Assembly (NCBI GenBank): GCA_017621205.1 | Contig: JAGATQ010000035.1 | Span: 1-57,246 of the forward strand | Direction of reading: 5' to 3' | DNA length: 57,246 bases | Source of the DNA: Lachnospira sp. | GTDB taxonomy: Bacteria > Bacillota > Clostridia > Lachnospirales > Lachnospiraceae | In this document: positions 52,088 to 57,246 of the stretch, piece by piece | Numbering within the stretch: the stretch's first letter is position 1 | How the letters are laid out: the number at the start of each line of letters is the position of its first letter | The notes under the pieces: generated by a model | What the model was told of the DNA's origin: nothing | The model's database searches: none | Seen by the model: the letters and a program-made list of their open reading frames with translations, nothing else | Made by a program: the position numbers and the translations under genes

Positions 52088-52525
52088 CTACTCTTCTACC
52101 GGTACTACCAAACATTTTACACCGGAAATCTCTTCAATCCTAACTCTTTTGCCCTTGGCAATCATCACATTGTCATCTGTGCTTCTTGCTGTCCAGTAGC
52201 TTCCCTTAATCTGAATCTGACCCTCCGACTTAAGATTATCCACTTCCATCGTAACAATCGCAATTTCTCCCACCAGACTTTCTGCATTGGTTTTCACCGT
52301 CCGGTTATTAAGGAAACGCATCGCCCATGGTCTTGTAAAAATCAAAAGCAGGGTAGAGACAACAATACATAGCACAATCTGTACAAACAATGATGCTCCA
52401 AGTGCCGCCGCAATCGCAGCAATCAAGGCTCCACCTGCAAACCAGATTGTGGTCAACCCCAGACTAATACACTCAATCACAGTCAGAATCACCATAGCAA
52501 CCAACCAACAGAGTGCTGCCGTCAT
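52088..52525 (-). CDS. NfeD-like protein, short form
   Basis: 145 residues with two to three N-terminal membrane helices (about 1-70) and a C-terminal OB-fold domain with LVGEIAIVTMEVDN and YWTARSTDDNVMIAKGKRVRIEEI. The serine protease domain of long NfeD is absent. It is thought to assist the stomatin-like protein encoded next. ATG 52525 follows AAAGGAGG. Confidence 0.93.
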   Translation of the reverse strand: MTAALCWLVAMVILTVIECISLGLTTIWFAGGALIAAIAAALGASLFVQIVLCIVVSTLLLIFTRPWAMRFLNNRTVKTNAESLVGEIAIVTMEVDNLKSEGQIQIKGSYWTARSTDDNVMIAKGKRVRIEEISGVKCLVVPVEE

Positions 52526-52605
52526 ACGCTTCTCCTCCTTTATTATTTATCAAATTCATTACTATTATATTTTACAACATATACGCACATAACACAAGAA
52601 ATGCT

Positions 52606-52633
52606 TTGTAAAAAATCATTATCCTGATATAAT
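52606..52633 (+). promoter_or_regulatory. Promoter of the alkyltransferase-like gene
   Basis: TTGTAA (52606-52611), 16 bp and TATAAT (52628-52633), 65 bp before the start codon. Confidence 0.65.
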
Positions 52634-52698
52634 ACAATATAGAGATGTTGGAGACGAACGAACTCTGGCATCATAATAAATAAGTAAAGGACAGTGTC

Positions 52699-53016
52699 AT
52701 GGAAAAAACAACTTTTGAAAAAATATATGATGTAGTAAAACAAATTCCTTATGGGCAGGTAGCAACCTATGGACAAGTGGCAGCAATTGCCGGCAACAGA
52801 CGCTGGGCAAGGGTTGTCGGTTATGCTCTGCATGTAAATCCAGACCCGGAAGGTATCCCCTGTTACCGTGTTGTCAAAAAAGATGGACAGGTTTCTGAGG
52901 CATTTGCCTTTGGAGGTAGTAACCGTCAAATAGAGCTATTAAAGGCAGAAGGAGTGGAATTTATTGACGGACGTGTGGATATGGAACAGTACCAGTGGGA
53001 ACGTCCCGTGTTTTAG
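52699..53016 (+). CDS. MGMT/ATL-family DNA repair protein
   Basis: 105 residues, the DNA-binding domain of O6-alkylguanine-DNA methyltransferase alone. The helix-turn-helix is GQVATYGQVAAIAGN, followed by ARVVGYALHVNP. The active-site loop reads IPCYRVVKKDG: the Cys of PCHRV is kept and the His is Tyr, whereas most alkyltransferase-like proteins have Trp or Ala at the Cys position. It may bind O6-alkylguanine and recruit excision repair or have residual transferase activity. It is followed by a terminator. Confidence 0.88.
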   Translation: MEKTTFEKIYDVVKQIPYGQVATYGQVAAIAGNRRWARVVGYALHVNPDPEGIPCYRVVKKDGQVSEAFAFGGSNRQIELLKAEGVEFIDGRVDMEQYQWERPVF

Positions 53017-53087
53017 GTATAGCATAATTCTTCCCATATGGCACATAACAATAATAAAAGCATGACTAAAAATTATATTAGCAACTA

Positions 53088-53120
53088 AAAAGGATTCAGC
53101 CAAAAAGCTGAATCTTTTAT
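53088..53120. terminator. Intrinsic terminator
   Basis: GATTCAGC - CAAAAA - GCTGAATC with T-runs in both directions. It ends the alkyltransferase-like transcript and probably once ended the tRNA whose 3' end lies at 53131-53156. Confidence 0.85.
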
Positions 53121-53130
53121 ATTACGCATA

Positions 53131-53156
53131 CAATGGCAGCGACCGGAATCGAATTC
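53131..53156 (-). other. tRNA 3'-end remnant, left att site of the island
   Basis: On the minus strand TTCGATTCCGGTCGC is the T-loop and acceptor end of a tRNA. The plus-strand stretch CAATGGCAGCGACCGGAATC (from 53131) matches 56979-57001 inside tRNA-Leu(UAA) with two changes. No tRNA body lies upstream of it. A terminator follows at 53088-53120. Confidence 0.75.
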
Positions 53157-53235
53157 AATTTCGTTGCCAAAACTATGAAAGAAGGGAGCTTTGGGAACTT
53201 CGTCTATGAAAAGTGTTCAAAAAGGTGTTCCAACA

Positions 53236-53853
53236 GTTCATTGCCTGCAATAGTAAACAATCTATCTATTTACTTATCCGGATATGTATAATCTTTCTTT
53301 TTCCTAAAATACTTCTCCAATTACGCTCTTCTCTAAGCACTCTAAGTATATGTATCTCTTACTCTTTTACAATATAAAAAATAACAGAAGGCGGAAAAGG
53401 TTTCTTATGAATCACATTGTTATACTTTAAGATTATCCTAATAGCATGTGTAGGTCAATTAAAATTTATACCACAGGCAATCAGAAAATCGGGTACACAA
53501 TCGGGTAGGAGGTAGATAATTATTTTATCTACCGACCTCCCACACCATATTACATGTCTGGATTGATACAAATTTTGAGCGGGTGCTATCGTTTACACAT
53601 TTATCTCAAATGCCCGAAAATTAACACTTTTCAAAAAGGCAGATGCACCCAAGTGATTATTGTAATTTTCAACCATCCAAATCAAAATTTATCTACATTT
53701 CTCCAAAATAAAATTTGTAAATTTCCATTTCATAAAAATTTCTGACAGCACTGTTATATCCATACAGTTCGACAAGACCGAACAGAATAACAACACAGCC
53801 CGTAAATGACAGCATATCCGATATGCTCCTTCAAGTATGCTTTTCTGATAGGC
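53236..53853. other. Island stretch without recognisable gene
   Basis: Short ORFs here resemble nothing. Two small structures are visible: the direct repeat AATCGGGTA-CAC-AATCGGGTA (about 53490-53510) and a hairpin of GGTAGATAA with TTATCTACC near 53512-53535, which lacks a T-run. Confidence 0.5.
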
Positions 53854-55827
53854 TTATTTCGAGGCAAGCGAAAACTGGTCCACAAGTTCCTTCATACAAG
53901 CTGCTTCGGCAGAAAGCTGCTCGCTTGCCGCTGCGCCTTCCTCAGCAGTAGCGCTATTATTCTGCACAACCGCCGCAATCTGATTAATGCCCTCTGAAAC
54001 CTGATCGACCGACTCTGACTGCTCATTGGATACTATTGCAATATGGTCGATAGCCTCAACCACAGACTGGATACTAGTTACGACATCATGCAGGACATCT
54101 GCCGTATTTTGGGCAATTTCTGTACCGATATGTACTGCGTCCGTAGAATTTGCAATAAGGTCCGATGTATTTTTAGCTGCCTCTGCAGATTTACCGGCCA
54201 GATTACGGACTTCCTCGGCCACAACTGCAAACCCTTTCCCTGCGCTGCCTGCTCTGGCTGCTTCAACTGCCGCATTCAGTGCGAGTATATTTGTCTGGAA
54301 TGCAATATCGTCTATAGTCTTAAGAATCCTGGTAATCTGCTCGGAACTGGTACGAATCCTTTCCATGGCTTCTACCAGGTTCTGCATCTTCTGATTACAC
54401 AGCAAAACTTCTTCGCCAGCCTGATGTGTCTGACTTCTGACACTCAGCGCCCCTTCCGCCGTATCCTTTACCTCCTCGGCAATCATGCTGATCTGAGATG
54501 CCAGTTCCTGTGCTGCGCTGGCCTGCTCTGTAGTTCCCTGGCTAAGTGTCTGTGCACTTACGGATAGCTGTTCACTGGCACTGGCCACTCCCTTTGCAGA
54601 CTGATTAACCTGACGCATGGCATCATTCAGCCTAATCCTCATATTGCGCATGGAAAGTAAAATATCCTGAAAACTGCCAACGTATACGTCTTCATGCTTT
54701 GTGTGAACATCCAAATTCTGATTTGCCATTTCATTAAGAAGATAACTAATATCATTAATGACGGTACGCAGTCCCTCTACCAGAGCCTCCGTAGATCTGA
54801 CAAGCACCCCTGTTTCATCCTTATTTGTAATCCTGGGCATCGGTGTATCCAAATCACCCTCTACAAGTAGCTTCATCCGATTAACACAGGCTTTCATCGG
54901 TTTGCCGATATTAACAGCCAGCGCCAGCGCAACAATAATGGAAATCAATATGGAAATGACAATCACCCCTATATTAATAACCATCGCATTTCTCGTAGAT
55001 TCCAAATAGTTAATCTGCGGGACAGTCACTGCAATGCTCCAGCCGTCCGTACCCGGCACAGGTGCATAGGCCGCGAACATTTTATCTTCCCCGTTTATGT
55101 AGCTTCCAAATCCATTTTCCCCCTGGCGCATCCGTGCATGAATCGCCGCCAGCTCCTGCAGCCCCGCGTCATTCTGCGCTTCCTCTTCTATGTTTTGGAC
55201 AGTAATCGTATCAAGCGTAATATCAGCAATCGTGTCACCGGACTTATTAATTATGTATGCCCTGCTGTTTTCACCAATCTGAATGGCTGACACAATATCA
55301 TTCAAAAAGGTTTCATGCGGGACAAAATATACAACACCGGCAATGGATTTCCCATTGTTTCCCTCGGAATATAAAGGCGCCGCGACCATAATGGACAATT
55401 CTCCTGTAATTTTGCTGATCAGCGGCTCAGATACAAAAACATTTCCCTGCATTGCCTGCCGTACATATTCACGGTCTGAGTAATCCTTTCCGTCAAAAAT
55501 ACTGATGCCATCCGTACCAATAATATTCCCCCGCTGGAAGTCATGCATGGAAACGCGCCCATCTATGATTGCCTTTTTTTCTTCCACCGACACTTCCGAA
55601 TCGGACAACTGCGGAATACATCCCACCTCCATAACAACATTCTTATATATTTCCAGCTCCTGCTGGGCACGTCCTGCCGCCAGAACTGCTGTCTGACTCA
55701 TCATCCGCTCGACGGTTGACATCGTATTGTTATAGTTTAACATAATACTCGAGTATCCAGACGCGGTCAGTCCAATCAGAACCGTCAGAATAAGGCTTAA
55801 GGTGATTTTGGTTCGAATACTTTTCAT
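53854..55827 (-). CDS. Methyl-accepting chemotaxis protein (island cargo)
   Basis: 657 residues. Helices at about 7-28 and 280-305 flank a dCache sensor ([41 protein letters not shown]). HAMP follows, then the signalling domain with [39 protein letters not shown]. The C-terminus ends [16 protein letters not shown] without a CheR pentapeptide. Its codons look more GC-rich than those of its neighbours, which fits transfer. ATG 55827 follows AGGAGG; the promoter is at 55905-55934. Confidence 0.95.
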   Translation of the reverse strand: MKSIRTKITLSLILTVLIGLTASGYSSIMLNYNNTMSTVERMMSQTAVLAAGRAQQELEIYKNVVMEVGCIPQLSDSEVSVEEKKAIIDGRVSMHDFQRGNIIGTDGISIFDGKDYSDREYVRQAMQGNVFVSEPLISKITGELSIMVAAPLYSEGNNGKSIAGVVYFVPHETFLNDIVSAIQIGENSRAYIINKSGDTIADITLDTITVQNIEEEAQNDAGLQELAAIHARMRQGENGFGSYINGEDKMFAAYAPVPGTDGWSIAVTVPQINYLESTRNAMVINIGVIVISILISIIVALALAVNIGKPMKACVNRMKLLVEGDLDTPMPRITNKDETGVLVRSTEALVEGLRTVINDISYLLNEMANQNLDVHTKHEDVYVGSFQDILLSMRNMRIRLNDAMRQVNQSAKGVASASEQLSVSAQTLSQGTTEQASAAQELASQISMIAEEVKDTAEGALSVRSQTHQAGEEVLLCNQKMQNLVEAMERIRTSSEQITRILKTIDDIAFQTNILALNAAVEAARAGSAGKGFAVVAEEVRNLAGKSAEAAKNTSDLIANSTDAVHIGTEIAQNTADVLHDVVTSIQSVVEAIDHIAIVSNEQSESVDQVSEGINQIAAVVQNNSATAEEGAAASEQLSAEAACMKELVDQFSLASK

Positions 55828-55849
55828 ATCAATATTACCTCCTGCTCAT

Positions 55850-55934
55850 ATGGCTGAATATAATGTATTCGAATCATCATATTCAGCCATTTGTATAATG
55901 CAATATTATAAGGGATGTTGTCACTGCGTGTCAA
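55850..55934 (-). promoter_or_regulatory. Chemoreceptor promoter with downstream dyad
   Basis: TTGACA (55929-55934), 18 bp and TATAAT (55905-55910) on the minus strand. Just after the likely start site lies a perfect 12-bp inverted repeat, ATGGCTGAATAT (55850-55861) and ATATTCAGCCAT (55879-55890), suitable as an operator or leader hairpin. Confidence 0.75.
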
Positions 55935-55937
55935 CTA

Positions 55938-56268
55938 GTGTATCGACATATTGATAATCGGATTAATAAACAACCTAAAAAAGTTAATTCCGAATATGTA
56001 CATAACGGAGCTTGCAGCATTTTTGCGTTTCTCGAACCCTTGGGCGGTCATCATCGTGTCAACGTGATAGAGCATCGAACCGCTACCGATTGGGCAGAGG
56101 AGATCCAATATCTCGTTGATGAGATGTATCCCGATGCAGAGAAGATTATTCTGGTAATGGATAAATACCCATAAGCCGACATCCCTATATAAAAAATATC
56201 CGCCAGAGAAAGTACGCAGCATCATCAAAAAGTTAGAGATCCATTACACACTCAAGCACGGAAGCTAA
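55938..56268 (+). pseudogene. IS630-family transposase fragment
   Basis: The first frame reads SEYVHNGACSIFAFLEPLGG and TDWAEEIQYLVDEMYPDAEK, the catalytic region of IS630/DDE transposases, then hits a stop at 56174. Shifting frame near 56161 gives THKPTSLYKKYPPEKVRSI and KLEIHYTLKHGS, ending at TAA 56266-56268 where the family continues with Trp-Leu-Asn. The 5' half of the gene is absent. It is a truncated, frameshifted remnant. Confidence 0.8.
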
Positions 56269-56317
56269 CTTTTTCTTTCTCCAAACTTATTTTATCTTTG
56301 CCACCGCTTAATGTCTA

Positions 56318-56793
56318 ATGCTTATTTCGATTCCATTCCATACGCAGGCTTTATTGGATAATGAGCTGAATGATGATTTGTCCTTTTCAAGACGCAAGGC
56401 AGTTATCTCCAATCAGATAAAAGGCGGTACTTCCAGAGGTTATCGGAAAGAATATTTGACAGATGAAGCCATCAAGATTCTTGAGAAAGCCAGAAAGCTA
56501 AATCCTACTGGTGAATACCTGTTTGAACCAGCGAGAAAGCTCATGTCTACCGACCGCTTTAACAGGCGTTTAAAGAAGTATTGTGAGGAATGTGGTATCA
56601 AATATCACTCCTCCCATAAAATACGCTTCTATTGTGCTTCTACTGCCTATGATGGTAAAATCTTACTACTATCAGTAAGCTTATGGGGCATAGTGATATT
56701 TCCACTACCCTGCACTACTTACGCAATGTAGACAAGGACAATGACCGCATGAAAGCATTTGAACACCTAGGGCTAGGGGCAAAATCCAAGTAA
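56318..56793 (+). pseudogene. Tyrosine recombinase (integrase) C-terminal fragment
   Basis: The C-terminal catalytic part of a phage/ICE-type integrase: NQIKGGTSRGYRKEYLTDEA, then HSSHKIRFYCAS with the HxxR motif. About two extra bases near 56657 shift the frame. In the next frame the sequence continues NLTTISKLMGHSDISTTLHY with the nucleophile Tyr, to AFEHLGLGAKSK and TAA. The N-terminal two thirds are missing. The gene lies 190 bp from tRNA-Leu, the usual position of an integrase beside its attachment site. Confidence 0.85.
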
Positions 56794-56981
56794 AGTGTTC
56801 AAAAGGTGTTCAACACTTTTCGAAACAAAAAAATAAGCAAACCCTCATAAACAAAGGATTTGCTTATCAAAATAATAATGCCTACCATTCGCACTAAGCT
56901 CGTCAATACCTCGCTAAGTGCTCAGGTGGACTTTCTTGCTAAATTCGTAGCTCACTTCGTTCCTACTCATTAAGCATTCAA

Positions 56982-57067
56982 TGCCGGCGACCGGAATCGA
57001 ACCGGTACGGGTATCACTACCCACGGGATTTTAAGTCCCGGGCGTCTGCCAGTTCCGCCACGCCGGC
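56982..57067 (-). tRNA. tRNA-Leu (anticodon UAA)
   Basis: An 86-nt class II tRNA. The acceptor stem GCCGGCG pairs with CGCCGGC. The anticodon loop CTTAAAA lies between GGGA and TCCC and gives anticodon UAA. The variable arm pairs GTGGGTA with TACCCG-type bases, and the T-loop is TTCGATTC. CCA is not encoded. Its 3' end serves as the attachment site of the decayed island. Confidence 0.97.
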
Positions 57068-57103
57068 ATATATAATTAGTATAATACAATTAAATGTATT
57101 AGA

Positions 57104-57177
57104 TGGACCCCCTGGGGCTCGAACCCAGGACCGCCAGGTTATGAGCCCGGTGCTCTAACCAACTGAGCTAGAGGTCC
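57104..57177 (-). tRNA. tRNA-Met (anticodon CAU)
   Basis: 74 nt. The acceptor stem GGACCTC pairs with GGGGTCC with one wobble. The D-arm is AGCTCAGTTGGTTAGAGC, the anticodon loop CTCATAA gives CAU, and the T-arm is CTGGGTTCGAGCCCCAG. The A-U type acceptor start and D-loop fit an elongator Met tRNA, though a CAU tRNA could also be the lysidine-modified Ile form. It precedes tRNA-Leu in the same direction by 36 bp. Confidence 0.93.
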
Positions 57178-57246
57178 ACATTATATTTTGAAAAAACAAG
57201 CAGATGTTCAGTAACCTGAATATCTGCCTAAAAGCTCCCCGAGTAG

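Larger units (their letters stand above)
53131..57001. mobile_element. Decayed integrative element in tRNA-Leu(UAA)
   Basis: It is bounded by a 23-bp imperfect direct repeat derived from the tRNA 3' end (53131-53153 and 56979-57001). A tyrosine recombinase fragment lies next to the intact tRNA. A second direct repeat, AAGTGTTCAAAAAGGTGTTC (53211-53230) and AAGTGTTCAAAAGGTGTTC (56793-56811), is subterminal and could be a recombinase arm site. Cargo: an intact chemoreceptor gene and an IS630 fragment. With the recombinase broken it should no longer move by itself. Confidence 0.7.

Noticed and set aside
53554..53745. 63-codon plus-strand ORF in the island
   Set aside because: No ribosome binding site, AT-rich biased composition and no similarity I recognise.
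55935..56228. 97-codon minus-strand ORF
   Set aside because: It is the antisense shadow of the IS630 transposase fragment.

Overview
The window looks like a chromosome segment of an anaerobic gut-type Firmicute, most likely family Lachnospiraceae. The DNA is AT-rich, ribosome binding sites are strong (GGAGG/AAGGAG), and the housekeeping block rho - rpmE - DUF1385 - prmC - prfA has the gene order common in Clostridia. Most genes lie on the minus strand.

Layout. 1-5981: TraX-like membrane protein, ferredoxin-type aldo/keto reductase, a glycine-riboswitch-controlled AGCS symporter, a DUF434 protein and RtcB RNA ligase. 6000-8850: accessory stretch with an IS110-family element (transposase plus a candidate bridge RNA), a small transcription unit beside its left end, and a candidate small RNA. 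8860-13663: ABC-2 exporter operon with an S41-like protein. 13907-15888: Uma2 nuclease, a Fic protein with an altered motif, and a YefM/YoeB toxin-antitoxin pair with a palindromic operator on its promoter. 15873-21344: two two-component systems, the second directly behind an asnB remnant. 21627-24238: rlmH, cysK, ttcA-like. 24320-31489: chemoreceptor and the translation/termination block. 31694-33532: a third two-component system. 33804-37393: two tandem pairs of aconitase-superfamily small and large subunits. 38258-42594: dtd, malic enzyme, DUF4364 protein, citrate synthase. 42801-53016: DUF2079 membrane protein, sirtuin, secreted GHL10 glycosidase, a membrane MutS-like ATPase coupled to a response regulator, NeuB-cupin enzyme, stomatin/NfeD pair and an alkyltransferase-like protein. 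53131-57001: a decayed integrative island at tRNA-Leu(UAA) carrying an intact chemoreceptor and broken IS630 and tyrosine recombinase genes. The window ends with tRNA-Leu and tRNA-Met.

The most unusual content is in the intergenic regions. At least four families of large hairpin-forming repeats recur: R1 (three copies, about 235-275 bp), R2 (two copies, about 170-205 bp), R3 (five copies or remnants, about 70-275 bp) and R4 (one copy). In R1, R2 and R3 the arms differ between copies but stay complementary, which suggests that the fold is maintained. R2 looks like a multi-branched RNA. I could run no database search, so whether any family is new is open.

Functional links seen: citrate synthase, malic enzyme and the two isopropylmalate-dehydratase-type pairs point to central carbon and branched-chain precursor metabolism. 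Four response regulators, three of them with a kinase, and two chemoreceptors indicate heavy environmental sensing.
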